Source: Euryodendron excelsum
Taxonomy: Eukaryota > Streptophyta > Magnoliopsida > Ericales > Pentaphylacaceae
Reading direction: 5' to 3'
Assembly: GCA_033060915.1 (NCBI GenBank)
Contig: CM065388.1
Location: forward strand, 22,838,501-22,902,500
Length of the DNA: 64,000 bases
In this document: piece after piece, positions 22,665-34,753 of the stretch
Layout of the letters: each line of letters begins with the position of its first letter
Numbering within the stretch: position 1 is the stretch's first letter
Translations under genes and position numbers: made by a program
The notes under the pieces: generated by a model
The model's input: only the letters and a program-made list of their open reading frames with translations
Databases searched by the model: none
Told to the model about the DNA's origin: nothing

Positions 22665-23304
22665 CCCCCATAGTTTATATACACGAAGAAAAGGCATATA
22701 CAAGTGCAACAAACAAATTTGAAGGAAAAAAACCCTATCTACTACTATTGCTTTGCTGATATATTGGGGTTTTACTAATATACACTGATTCTATTCACTC
22801 TTTAAGAGAGATACTTTGTGTAAACCTTATTCATTCCATTTGGGTGAGTTTGTAAACCTTTGAGTTTGAATGTAGCTTGGGAAAAACACTTGTACGTTTG
22901 AGTGAAGCTTGGACAAAATCACTTGTAAGTTTGAGTGAAGCTTGGACAAAATCATTTGGGAGATTTGATAGCTTGGGAAGAGCTCTTGTGTGAAGTGAGC
23001 TTGGCATTGGATCAACTAGCACTTGCTTTGTAATTGTTGATTGCATAATAGAAGAGCTTTCAAGGGGGTCTTGAGGGTAAGGATGTAGGTCACGATTTGT
23101 GGCTGAATCTCGGTAAATCTTTGTGTTTATTTTGTGCTATGTTTTTCATTGATTATTTGAGATTGCTTAACACATTGCACACACACTTAGATTCTATTAT
23201 TAGATTGCTTAATAGATTGTTTAAATAATTTCCAGTTAAAATTATTGGTGATTATTTGTATATTTTATTATTCTCAGCCGATTCGCGCTACTCAAAACCT
23301 TTTG

Positions 23305-23946
23305 AATCGTTCATGAACTTTTCAGAGTCACTCCTAGTGAAGTCAAGCCAAAATTTGCATGCTAGTTACTAGGATGGGCACCTAAATCTTTTGCCTTGCG
23401 TTACAAGGGTCAAAGATTTATTTGTTACCGACCTAAACACTTTCCTAAGGGGGTGGCGCCACTAGTAGTAGTGCCAAGCCAAATTTTGGCCTAGCGCCAC
23501 TCTAAAAGGCATCAAGGTGATTTTTAGTGGCTTATAAATACATGCCACCCTCTGCGTATTTTGTGTCCACAAAATCACTCCAGAAACTTTGCCTATCTGA
23601 AAATAGAACTTGAATTCCCTCAAAATCCTAATTCTCTCAAGCCTCCTCAAACCCTAGCATCCATACACTCAAACCCTAGCCTCCATACAATCTATACACT
23701 AAAATCCTTGCCTCTAAGTATCCATTGAAGGTCAAGTCCAGCCCTTAGAAACTCTTGAAGATCAACTCAAAGTCCAAGTAAAGTCCACCATCAAAGTATC
23801 AAAGTAAACAGAAGATAAGGCAGAGTTTCTAGTTAAATTATATATTTCCCCCCCATCTCTCTCTTCTCTCTTCTAACCCACTCGAATTTTCTTCTATTTT
23901 GATCCCCATCTTTTACCTCTTCTTCTTGCATGCTTGAAACAAGGGA
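23305..23946 (+). mobile_element. LTR C: fragment of the Tat/Ogre LTR family
   Basis: Starts at CATGAACTTTTCAGAGTCAC, equivalent to about 7085 of LTR A, and runs through a diverged GGCGCC region (23455-23500), a TATAAATA box (23533-23540) and the leader to GCATGCTTGAAACAAGGGA. Cut at 23947 by another element. Both ends are missing, and it is more diverged from A than B is. Confidence 0.7.
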
Positions 23947-25169
23947 TGTCACGCCCCGTAACCCAGCTTATGCGGATTTAGGGTACATGACTAACCAGTA
24001 ACAAGGCTACCAGAGGCCGCATTATATAAACTGGTTGATCACCTGTGCATAATCATTTAAAATTTACGGAAATATAATCTTTTATAACTTGAAATATGAT
24101 CCGTGTCATACATGGTAGAGTTGTGCCTAATCCAAAACATAAACATTCCATAAGATGGGCCTATCAAAGGTCACCATAGTTATAAAATGATAATATTACA
24201 AAATATTAGGGTCCAACCCCTATATCAGTGCATAACATAAGGCCTATGGGCCGCAGTCCAAATATCTACATAATGGGCCTCCCTTAAGTCCTTCCAGTTT
24301 GGTCACCTGAAAACATTTTTAGAAAATATAAGCTAATGCTTAGTGAATAACAATAATGCATGAGTATAAAATATCATAAACTAACATTTATATTTAATGT
24401 ATATGGCAATAGGGGTACCTATATGCATATGTGACTTGAACTTAAAAACGTATAAGTGAAATCTTAAAATCACATGAGGCATAGGTTTTTATATTAAAAC
24501 ATTTCATCATTTCTAAAACATAATGTTAAAGAAGAGAAGCAGGCGTGTTGTAGCAGGAACTATTCGAGCGTGACATGACTTGTCATGAGCATAATGTATC
24601 TTATCTGATAAGCGTACAACTTAGTTCGCCACATAATATCCGCCACATCAAATACTATCAGTCTTAGTAACTTATAAAGCGTGACTTTGGAAACGTAGGT
24701 AACCTAAGTATCATATTAAAATACTATAACATTTCAAACATAGTATCATAGGAGTGAGACATAACATATAGCATGATTTTGTAATGCATAACGTAGCTGC
24801 CATAAGCATGTCGTGGCATGATATTGTAAGGGCATATCATAATATCGTAGAAAGGAGAGATATGTCGTGACATTAGTAATTGTGGGAACATATGTAACTT
24901 GTTGTGAAGCATTTGAACAAATCATATTTCTCATTTTAGAGCATAAAGTGTTGTGCGTCTCTATATCCGATATAGGCTCCGCATTAGCAACTTTAAAGGT
25001 TATATATAAGGTTCTTTAGGCTAAGATCTTAAACATATACAATATTGCTCGCTTTAGCGCTTCATGTCACGCACGTGCCTACCTCATCGTTTTAAATGCA
25101 TTGTAACGGTAACACTTTGCACTACCTACTCCCTTGGGAGCACTTGAACTATCCGAGTACGTAGCATAA

Positions 25170-25440
25170 TACTATCGGTTCTGGCTCACACTTGCCTATC
25201 CCCTTTTGGGCACTTGGTCTTAGCCACACGGTAAATATAAGGCTCTTTAGGCCAACATTAGATTGTCCGCTCTGGCTCTCACCTGCCTACCCCGTTTCTA
25301 GGTGCTTGGTCTCAGCTGCACGATACACATAAGGCTCTTTAGGCCAACATTAAATTGTCCGCTCTGGCTCGCACCTGCCTGCCCCCTTTCTGGGTGCTTG
25401 GTCTCAGCCGCATGGTACACACAAGGCTCTTTAGGCAAAA
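25170..25440 (+). repeat. Tandem repeat of about 93 bp, three units
   Basis: Units begin near 25178, 25272 and 25363 with CTCTGGCTCNCACCTGCCT and end with AAGGCTCTTTAGGCCAACA. Located inside the 23947-27258 repeat. Confidence 0.75.
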
Positions 25441-26439
25441 AGAGACATCTCCCAATTTGGCGGTAGATTATTTCGGCTCCCCTACCATAGGACCATCATT
25501 GCTAGTTTAGGGTCTTGCCACGAAAAACCTTACATGTTGGTATTTTATTTCACATCCCCCCATCCTAGGACTATCGGGCTACATTAAAGTCTTACTACTA
25601 GAAGACCTTACATGGAGTCGTACGTTATGAATCTTACTTCTACTTTATGTAAACGTTCTAGTCCATGGGTTGTAATTCATATCGTAGATAAGGTTCGTAT
25701 GTAATTCAAAGCATGACATTTATACTTGAACGTAATTATTGATGCATTGAAATAAATGGAAAGAAATGTATGAAACGTAATTGAACTTGAAAGCATTTGG
25801 AGAATAATAGGTCTTACTCATGGCATATCATTACTGACCTCTCTCCGATAGAATGGGTGTTAAACAAAGTGTTCCTACACAAAATGCTCATAGAAGTATG
25901 AAAATATCAATACAAGACTCCAATGCAAGGCAATAACGCGTAAATCGAGACTAAGCACATAAGTCCCTGAACCCTAACTCATCAACACCTCACTCGGGAG
26001 AGCGAGGCTAAACTCTAGGGCAAAGCCCCAACGTAAAATGAGAATATAAGATTGAGGTTTGAACATGAAAGCTGGGATGTTGACTCCTTGATTGCGTCTC
26101 AACCACCTTTCAAGGATGATTTCACACTCTAAGTTAGTTCCATTTGAAAATAGGCTTAAAGGCCTTTAATTTGATAGATCATGGGGCCAAAAACACATTT
26201 CGGATGAAGAAGTTGTGCCTCACGGAAGGTGGACTAAAATTCTAGAAAACAATGTTGTTGGTATAGATTTTGGGTCAACTTTAAATTTTCATATCTCTTA
26301 ATATATAAGGAATTAGAGTACAAAATTAAATGGATGCAAAGGTCTATGAGTGTAATTTTCAATGCTTCAAATGGTGCATCAATCCAAGTTTTCTAGAGAA
26401 AGTTATGCCCATTTTACTAAATAGTGTCAGAGTTGAGAA

Positions 26440-26565
26440 AACGAATCGGGGATGTGTCGACACATGAAGCAAGGTGTCGACACATGAGCTGAAAAAGTGA
26501 ATCTGGGAGTCCTCTGGACAGATGTGTCAACACATGAGGCAAAAGTGTTGAGACATTACCTGGAA
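26440..26565 (+). repeat. GTGTCGACACATG palindrome cluster
   Basis: Three to four copies of GATGTGTCGACACATGA-like sequence in about 120 bases. The same palindromic word occurs in the unrelated Sirevirus-like LTR at 22141-22560. Confidence 0.6.
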
Positions 26566-27286
26566 AAAAAATGAAAATCCATCCGAAAAATCCCCAAATC
26601 TCACCCAAACTCTATCAAAACTCTCACAAACTCTTTTAATGCTTCTAGGGTCCAAAGATTGACCCAAGAAGACCACAATAACTCAAAATGAAATACTTTA
26701 AATAAGTAAATCAAAGGGTTCTAGGGTTTGAAATCTCAAACCTATCATGTACAAATTTGGGGGTTTTACAAACCCTCACATCATACCCTTAACATAAGCT
26801 TATGAGGCTTTAAAATCTAGCCAAATGGGACTCAAAGGAATCACCTATAACAACCCAACAAGATAAATACCTACACATATACAATTGTAGAAAGAGATGA
26901 GACCTTACATTTGTTCAAGCTTGTCGAAGTCCTTTTATGGCTTCTCTTGGCTTAGGTGGAGACTTTCCAAGCTTCCTCTTCCTTCAATCTTCACTTTTCT
27001 CTTCCTCTTCTCCTCTTCTCCATCTCTTCTCTCTCTCAACTGGTTGTGATGTGTGCGGGTATGAAAGTGTGGGTGTGTAAAGTGTATAAGTATGATACAC
27101 TTGAAAATAATCCCATGTGTCTCACTTCATGGGCTTAAGTTACAACATAATCTCTCATTGGTCATTTTTTTATTCAAATGATGTAATAACTAACATTAAA
27201 CAATACAAATACTAGAAATTTACATTAATTTAAATAAATAGAGGTTTGAAATATTACAATGAATTCCCCGGTTTATGCTAATATGA

Positions 27287-28522
27287 TAATTTTAATACTC
27301 GCAAGCTCACGAATCATTTTAAAGTATAAGACAATGAGTGTGAGGTTGATCCCACATGGAATTTTGAAAATTAAAAAAATAAATTAGAATAAATCTAGTT
27401 TACCCTAATCTAGTTATGAAATCTTGAGTTTGTTTAACTAATCTAGCAAAGAACAAAAATAACTAAATACTAAATAAACAAGTAAACAATTAATATAGAC
27501 AATGATAATGAAGATATAAGAGAAATCAAATTAAGATGATTAAGGTTTTAGAATCTACACACGTGCATTATAATAACTTTTTCACATAATTCAAATTATT
27601 TTCCTAATTCACTTTACAATAATATTGTAATCAAGCTTGTTATTATGGAAAATATAACATTAAAATCTCTTTAATAAATAAACTAATGTATACTCTTCCT
27701 AAACTTAATGTTCATGATAAAAAATTCATATGTATCCATTCGAAAATAAATTACATAAGAAATCTAATACTTGAAATTATACCAATAAATAATAGGGCTA
27801 AATAATTAATTCAACAATCCCAAATCATGAACTAATATCATATCTAGAATTATTGACTTAAATTATATATAGGCAAGAGTACTAAACAATCAAAGCACAT
27901 GTTGGGAAATATATATGAATCACTTGTTCAAATCATTATAAAGTATGGAGTTTTATGTTCAACCCTAGTGTAAAAACTTAACCACTCATAATTTTAACAT
28001 CCATTGAAAGTTAGAAAAATAAATCATAAAACCTGGACACGTAAAATAATAAGACATGAAAACTTTGTCTTTCAAATATTTGTCTTCTTTCTCTTTCTTC
28101 TTGCTTTCTTGGTTTTTCTCTCTCGGCTTTTTCTCTTCTATTCTCCTCTTCATTGTGCGCAGTTAGGGACCCACCCTAGGAATTTGTTTAATTCTTTTAC
28201 ATTTTCACTTGGCTTGGCTGCCTAACACCCTTGTCCGTACGGCTTGGTAGGTTTTTATTTTTATTTTTTTATTTCTCTTTTCTCCTTTTCTTCTTTGGCC
28301 CGCTACCCCTACATGTGGCCGAATATATATACATATCTTCTTCATATATATATATATATATTAATCTAACCTCACTTTGCACTCTTTCTTTATTGGTTGA
28401 TAGACTTCTCCTTTTATCTACTTACTTTAATAGAATTATTGAAAGATTTGATTCTTTAAGTACTTATTTTCTATTTTGATTGAGATTCTTTCTTTTTGTT
28501 CTTATATCCAAATCTGTTGATG
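27287..28522 (-). mobile_element. Athila-like LTR, copy 1 (partial)
   Basis: Starts TGATAATTTTAATACTCG and is co-linear with 28523-29757 at roughly 85 % identity by eye, including GTGAGTGTGAGGT-GATCCCAC and the TTTCTTTATTGGTTGA segment. It lacks the last ~170 bases of copy 2. No coding. Confidence 0.6.
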
Positions 28523-29924
28523 TGATAATTTTATTACTAGTAATCGCACGAATCGGATTGAAGTATAAGAATGTGAGTGTGAGGTCGATCCCACAGGGAC
28601 TTGTAAAATTTTAGAAAATAAATTAGAATAAATCTAGTTCACCCTAACCTAGTTAAGAAATCTTGAATTTGTTTAATTAATCTAGCAATAAACAAAAATA
28701 ACTAAATATAAATAAACAAGTAAACAATTAATCTAGACAATAATAATAAAGAGATGAGAGATATCAAATTAAATGACTAAGGTTTTAGAATTCACACACA
28801 TGCATTATAATGACTTTTCATGTAATTTAAATTATTTCCCTAATTCGCTTCACAATAACGTCGTAATCAAACTTGTTATTATGAAAAATATAACATTAAA
28901 ATCACTTTAATAAATAAACTAATGTATACTTTTCCTAACCTTAATGTTCAAGATAAAAAATGCATATATATCCATTCGAAAATAAATCACATAAGAAATC
29001 CAATGCTTGAAATTATACCAATAAATAATAGGGCTAATAATTAATCCAACAATCTCAAATCATGAACAAAATTCATATACAAAATTATTTACTTTAATTA
29101 AATCTAGGCAAGAGTATTAAACAATCAAAGTACGTGTTTGGAAAATAAATATAAATGACATATCAAGTCATTACAAAGCATGGAGTTTCATCCTCAACCC
29201 TAGTATAAAAACTTAGCCACTCACGATTTTAATATCCATTGGAAGCAAGAAAAATAGAACATAAAACCTGAACACTTAAAAGTAACAAGGCTTCAAAAAC
29301 TTTGTGTTCCAAGTCTTTATCTTCTTTTTCTTCCTTCTTCTTCTTAATTTTTTCTCTTCTCTTTGGCTTTTTCTCCTCTCGGCTAGGTGATGTGCGGCAG
29401 CTACCAGGTTCGCTGTGCGAGAACTCCTTTTTTCCTTCAGTTCTGCAGTTGCCCGGTTAAGTGTTGGTTTTCTTTTTTTGTTTTGTTTCTTGCTGCCCAC
29501 TTCACCCGTGCACACATATGGATATATATATATATATATATATTTATAACTCTCTTTTTCACACACACATAGATATATATATATGTATATATATATGAAT
29601 CTTGTTCCATATACATAATTTTCTTTATTGGTTGAAAGTTTTTCCTTCTAGTCTCCTTGCTTAAATAAAATTGTTGAATATTTGACTCCTTTAAGCGCGT
29701 ATTTCTTATTTTGGATAGGATTCTTTTTTTTTGCTCTTGTACCCAAATTTGCAATAAAAATAATAATATAAGTAAATAAATAACAACTAAATAATATAAT
29801 TAAATAGTAAAAATATATAAATCATGTGGCTTATCATCTGTAATAAAATAATAATATAAATAAATAAATAACAACTAAATAACATAATTAAAAAGTGAAA
29901 ATATATAAATCATGTAATTTATCA
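28523..29924 (-). mobile_element. Athila-like LTR, copy 2
   Basis: Ends TGATAA (28523-28528) and TTATCA (29919-29924) form an inverted terminal repeat over 1402 bp. To the right lies, in minus orientation, TTTAAGTTAGGGGGTG, the polypurine tract usual before the 3' LTR of Athila-like and related Gypsy elements, preceded by TACTTGAGGACAAACAAAA. So this is the 3' LTR of a minus-strand element. A ~85-bp internal duplication (29755-29839 / 29840-29924) sits at its outer end. Confidence 0.65.
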
Positions 29925-30346
29925 CACCCCCTAACTTAAATTTTGTTTGTCCTCAAGTAAAACCGAATTAAAGACAGAAAAACTAAAAGACAACCAAATA
30001 AAATTAGTTAACTAACTAATCCACTTTCATTGGAAATCTCGATTGCATTTGACGTATGCAATAAGCCTTTTAAATACATAGGTTATCCCTAGTGGATGCG
30101 TGAAATCTTATGAGGGATTGCAGTGAATATACCCACAAAATTCTTAGATTTCTTTCATCAAACTCAATAATAATTGTTTCATTCAAATGCCAAGTGTTTA
30201 AGTAAAGCCATGAAATTTACTACATTAACAAGACTAGGAATCAAAGTTCAAAACACTATCAATCATTAAAAACATCTTAGAAGCTTGTTTGAGAAACTTC
30301 CTGCCCATTTAGAGATAACTGCAATTTTCAAAGTTCATTTGACTTT
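29925..30346 (-). mobile_element. 3' internal end of the Athila-like element
   Basis: Contains the PPT (about 29925-29942) and the CTTGAGGACAAACAA motif on the minus strand. The remainder is non-coding and stops at the truncated 5' LTR of element D. Confidence 0.55.
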
Positions 30347-30796
30347 AGGGTAAATAGATATGTAGGTACCGCAAGGGCGGGGTAGGGTGATAGTTTAGTG
30401 CGTTTTCCCTACACGTAACCAACCTCCAAACCTAGGATCATTGTTTTTGAAAGACCAAAATAGAGTTCATTTTCAAAAAAGGCTTAAATATTTTTTGAAG
30501 GTTGCTAAATAACCTGTTTTCTTAAAAACCCTCTCTCGAGAAAGTATTTTCAAAATCATTTTCAAAAACCCTAAGTATAATCCTCGGATTGTTCTTAGTT
30601 TTTAGGTGACCTAACTCACATTAATCAAATTAGGTGGCGACTTCGAATGTTTTCTAAAAGCCATTTATTTAAATCTATTTTCAATTCAAACCTAGTCGCA
30701 CTCATTCTTCTAGGAGGAAGAGTTCTAACGAGAGAGTACATTATTTTTTTCCGCTTGTGTGTGTATTCCTCGAGTACGAAAAATCTAGGCGCGACA
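30347..30796 (+). mobile_element. Element D: truncated 5' LTR tail (Tat/Ogre)
   Basis: Corresponds to the last 450 bases of LTRs A, B and D: GTAGGTACCGCAAGGGCGGGG island, hairpin, PBS-like decamer (30635-30644, one change) and GGCGCGACA end. The first ~5 kb of this LTR are missing, replaced by Athila-like sequence. Confidence 0.85.
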
Positions 30797-30798
30797 GC

Positions 30799-30817
30799 TG
30801 GCGACTCCACTGGAGAC
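30799..30817 (+). other. Primer binding site of element D (tRNA-Arg, Ogre type)
   Basis: TGGCGACTCCACTGGAGAC begins two bases after the LTR end. TGGCGACTCCACTGGGGA is the known PBS of Ogre elements and is attributed to tRNA-Arg; here there is one visible change (GGAG for GGGG). It fixes the LTR boundary and the Tat/Ogre assignment. Confidence 0.8.
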
Positions 30818-32294
30818 ACTTAGAGGGTTGGGCCGTAGTCATGTTTCTTTACCCTTCACCCATGTAGAGTCTTCAATTAACTTGTTCAATCCTATTCACT
30901 TTAAATTTTCAAAACTAAATTTTTAAAATTGTTTTTTTTTTTTTAAAAAAATGCATTTATTCTTATTATCTTGTATTAAGTTTGCCATCCACATACTAAC
31001 TCTTGCATCTTTGTTTTATAGGTGTGCTTTGTATTTACAAGATTATTTTATTAATTGTTATGCATGAATGTGATGAACAAGATGGATGAGAATTGTTGGG
31101 CTCTTTCCACCAATTTCAAAAATCACACACACACACACTGCATGTGCACCTACATTCTGCATACTTGCATTTTTACCCTGATATGACCTTTCTAGTTAGA
31201 AAGGGGAAACGATATATTGGTTGTGGGCAAGATGCTATATCAGTTTCTTCGCCTACGGCCTCTTGATGATTCCCCCGCTCGGATCACCAACCGATCATGG
31301 CACTACCTCGGGGAGTGGGCCTAGGTTTGAGGATCTGGGGACCGAGCCTTTTTAGGACACATTAGTTAACCCTCAACCTCATGCTTATATAAACACCATG
31401 CATAGCCGAACCTCTATCGGATTTAAGATATGCGCACCGTTTTCAAAACCATGGAGGAAAGGGCGACTGCTCTTATTTTCACTTATACCTGTCTATTCTT
31501 GTTGTTATAATGACTGTATTCTTAATGTTATAATGCTTGTCTAACTGCTTATAAATGCATATGTACTTCAACTATATTCTCTTTCCTTATACTCTATGCA
31601 TCCATTTTCATGCATCCCGTATTCCATGTCCAGATGAGAGTTCCAAGTAACTCGAGTTACTGCATTCTCATGCATATGATCAACCCAAAGAGAGTGACAC
31701 CAAGGTCACTTTCCCTTGCATTAAACCTACCTAAACCCTAAGGGTTCCCACGTAACCCTAAGGAATCATTGTATGCATTTTAAGTCATCTCATAAGAGGG
31801 GCTCCAATCCCTTTATGCTCACGGAGATAGGGTTGCCAAGAAGACAAGGGGCAATCGATCAACAAGGTCTCTCAACAACCACCTCGACATTGAATCCAAG
31901 GAAGGCAAATCCTAAGACTCGAGAGTAGTTTAGGACTTCTTATGTAAAACTAGATAGGTGGAACCTCCAAAGGAAAATGTTCCCCCTCCCGCTATTAAAA
32001 TGTATTTCAGTTCTTTTGTATCTCAAACCCAAAGTTAAATGTATTTCTTTATTTTTCTTGAGCAAATGGATGGATGAATATGTGAATGGATGAAGTTCTC
32101 TATCTGACAGTAAGGTATCTGCACTTCATAAGTGTGCCAATGCATCATGCTTAGTCTCCCTCTTAAATAGGGACACCCCAAGACATGCATTGCATAAAAC
32201 TCTCTAAAAACCATAAACTGACTTGCAATTTGTGTTTTTGTTTTTTTTTTCTCTCTTCATTTCTATTTATAGAGATCACCTTGCACTGAGTCAA
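30818..32294 (+). mobile_element. 5' untranslated internal region of element D
   Basis: No gene recognised. Includes a T-rich stretch (30940-30952), a possible 3' splice site TTTGTTTTATAG (31010-31021) and CA repeats (31124-31138). Ogre elements have a long leader before gag, which fits. Confidence 0.5.
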
Positions 32295-32940
32295 CATTGC
32301 TCCCAAGAAGGGGCAACATCCATCTAGGGATCCCATTATCACCCAGCAAAGAGCATCACTGATGGTTGCTAACCCTAAAGAATCGTTCCAAGTTTTTCGA
32401 GAAGAGCTCAACGAAATAAGGACTGAGATGGATGAGATGCTCAAACTCATTCAAACTATGGCTATGAAGGATGCTGTTGTAGTCCCGTCATCATTTATGA
32501 CTTCATCCAAGGATTATGCTTCAGTCTGACAATGCTGGGAGGAATAAGAAAGATGCCAAAGGGATCAGCGCTGAAGAGGAGGAGACCATATTACTTTCAC
32601 CTGTTGTAAAGAAGGCCCCCCTAGACCCTCTCAGTTTAAAATCCAAGGGCTAGAGAATTCGCTGCGAAGTTTCCATGGCCACGATACTTACGAGTTCACT
32701 TCCTACAATGAGCTCTGTTTCTTTCCTAACCACTCGAGACTTGCTAGGTTCAAAATGCCTGACTTCCAGAAGTATGACGGCACTAGAAACCCTATTGCTC
32801 ATCTTCGTCTCTATGCTGGAGCGCTAAGTGGTCACGCAACAATCTGAAACTTCTCATGCAGCTATTCCAACACAGCCTCACGGGGTCTGCTCTACAATGG
32901 TTTGCTCGTCTGGACCTAACGAAGATCACAAGCGAGGGGT
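32295..32940 (+). pseudogene. Tat/Ogre gag, frame-broken
   Basis: Segment 1 (about 32309-32528) is open and coiled-coil rich: VANPKESFQVFREELNEI, EMDEMLKLIQTM, then a stop. Segment 2 (about 32640-32847) carries FKMPDFQKYDGTRNPIAHLRLYAGAL, of which KMPDFQKYDGT and the following H-L-Y pattern are characteristic of the capsid start in Tat/Ogre gag. A stop/frameshift near 32847 is followed in another frame by LLMQLFQHSLTGSALQWF, the next capsid block. Coding similarity stops abruptly at about 32937; protease, reverse transcriptase, RNase H and integrase are absent from the whole element, so it is a deletion derivative dependent on others. Confidence 0.8.
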
Positions 32941-34753
32941 GTTCTCACCCACTTTCTTTCTATCCCTTTTATTTCTTGTCTTTAAATTGATATTTACATT
33001 TCGTTTTTCCTTAAAAACTCTATGCTTTCCATAAAAAATGATAATAATAACCAAATGATAGTTCTCTTATTCATTGATGTTATCCTCTTTTCTCTTGGGA
33101 GTGGTGGCTGCTTTCTACACAAGGGGCGTGGTTTTTCTTAGGGGTCAGTTTGACTTGAAGGGAAGATAGCATGAGTTAACCACTCGCCAAATGATCAGCT
33201 TTCCAAAGAAAGAAAGGACAAGAATGAGTGAGGAAACTACCTAAAGGCAACATTTGCAAGACACCAAAGCTAAGCGATATGTGGACAGACTATCAAAATG
33301 AAGAGGAGCCATCTTTTATTTTCCCATATAAAAACAAGTGTGTTTATATTCCCTTTGCTTAGCCCCTAGTGCCTCGCCATGAGTAAAATTTTTCTTGTCA
33401 ACCCTGATCCAAGGCTATCCTCCCCACACTGGGGTAGACAATAGTTAAGAACTATAGGAATGGTATCCACCTCTATCATGCTAGGATAGTATCGAAAGCT
33501 CTATAGATCAAGCAATCTAATTCAAAGTGAAGAGAGGCCTTCATTTCATTTCCCATACAGTCAGAAGCAACCTCTTGCCAAACCCGTTGAGCCATTTATC
33601 CTTTTCGAGAAAACCCCAACCTAAGGATCACCGCCCACATTAGGTTAGATTGCTAAGGGAAAGGTCTAAAGGAAAAAGGACTAAGTGAAGGAAAAATGTT
33701 GCCAAGGGGCAAAAGGCCAAAAAAAAAAAAAAAAAATCTAAGGAAAGGCCTGAAGAAAACCATGATTAAGTCATCTTCAAAAGCATAATAAGAAGATTGA
33801 AAGAAAATAGAGTTATGTTTATCTCAAAAAGCATGTAGAAAGGGTGAAAGAAAAGAGCCATTGTCACCCTAAGAAGTGTATAGTAAAAGCAAGAAGGAAA
33901 TTTAAAGGTGATCCTAGGTTACAAAGAAACTCAGTAGAAACAATAGGTTCGAGCCTCTACCCTTTCTTGCAAAACCCTAAAACCATGGCCTACATTATGA
34001 CTCTACTAAAGTCTACTCCGATTGAAAATAGTTTGCTTGATCTAAATGAGCTAGATACACTACCAAGGCTAAAGAAGGATGCCAACCCTATTGGAAACAA
34101 CATTGAATTTAAGCCTACACATCCATCGCTTCGAAAACCCCATAACCTAGCCTACATTACGGTCCTAAACAAAGTCTCCTCAGATTGAAAGGACTGGCCG
34201 CTTATCGCTCTATTAAAGGTTAGGTAAGTTGTTGCTAAAACCCTGAGAGTTGAGAGTTTCACCCTAATAATCATATACATAAACCCCGAAGTAGAGAGTC
34301 GGATGCGGTCAAAAGGTTGAGAAAGGTGCTAAGTGCTATCATCCAATCAAGGTAAGGTTGAGCCAGAGGAGAGGTTAGACCCCCGAAGAGGAAAGAGTTA
34401 CCATTCCAAAGATATTAAGTGGGACAACACCCTTTGTCATTCCATTAACCAGAATATTTCTAATGTGTGCATACATTTTCAAAAAAAAAAAAAAAGCTTC
34501 GCATACATAGGTCACCCATAACAGTTTAATATCTACTCATGTAGTAAATAGCTAGCGTCATCACCCATCACATGCATGTGATCACATACTTAGCTGTAAA
34601 AGTCATAAATATTTCTGCTTATCCATTTACTCAACTAGCTAGCTTATAAATGTCTATCCCTATGCAAAATCTATGGGAATAAAACTTTCTAACATAAATA
34701 CATTTCAGGAATAGGAGCAAAGGAAGATCAGGGTATATGGTAAGGGGCATTCA
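32941..34753 (+). mobile_element. Non-coding internal region of element D after the pol deletion
   Basis: No protease, RT or integrase motif was found on either strand. Contains A runs (33718-33735, 34482-34495) and repeated themes such as AACCCTAAAACCATGGCCTAC (33973) and CATAACCTAGCCTAC (34141). The open frame at 33844-34188 has no recognisable domain and is likely chance. Confidence 0.5.

Larger units (their letters stand above)
22133..23290 (+). mobile_element. Sirevirus-like LTR, right part
   Basis: Resumes with the ACATT duplication. It holds a GTCGACAC minisatellite, a TATATATATATAA box at 22652-22664 and the CAAGGGGGTCTTGAGGGTAA leader stretch (23060-23079) usual in plant Sirevirus LTRs. 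The exact right LTR end is not visible; LTR C sequence begins by about 23305. Confidence 0.6.
23947..27258 (+). mobile_element. Unclassified LTR-like repeat inserted in LTR C
   Basis: Starts TGTCACGCCCCGTAACCC, a start common in plant Gypsy LTRs, exactly where LTR C stops. No coding domain is recognised on either strand. Candidate ends are TTTTACA (about 26770) or ATTACA (27258); no target duplication to AGGGA (23942-23946) is found, and LTR C does not resume, so the right side is deleted or rearranged. A promoter-like region and open frames at 26956-27138 are not convincing. Confidence 0.4.

Noticed and set aside
33844..34188. 114-codon plus-strand ORF in element D
   Set aside because: No recognisable domain, lies in a decayed non-coding stretch after the pol deletion.
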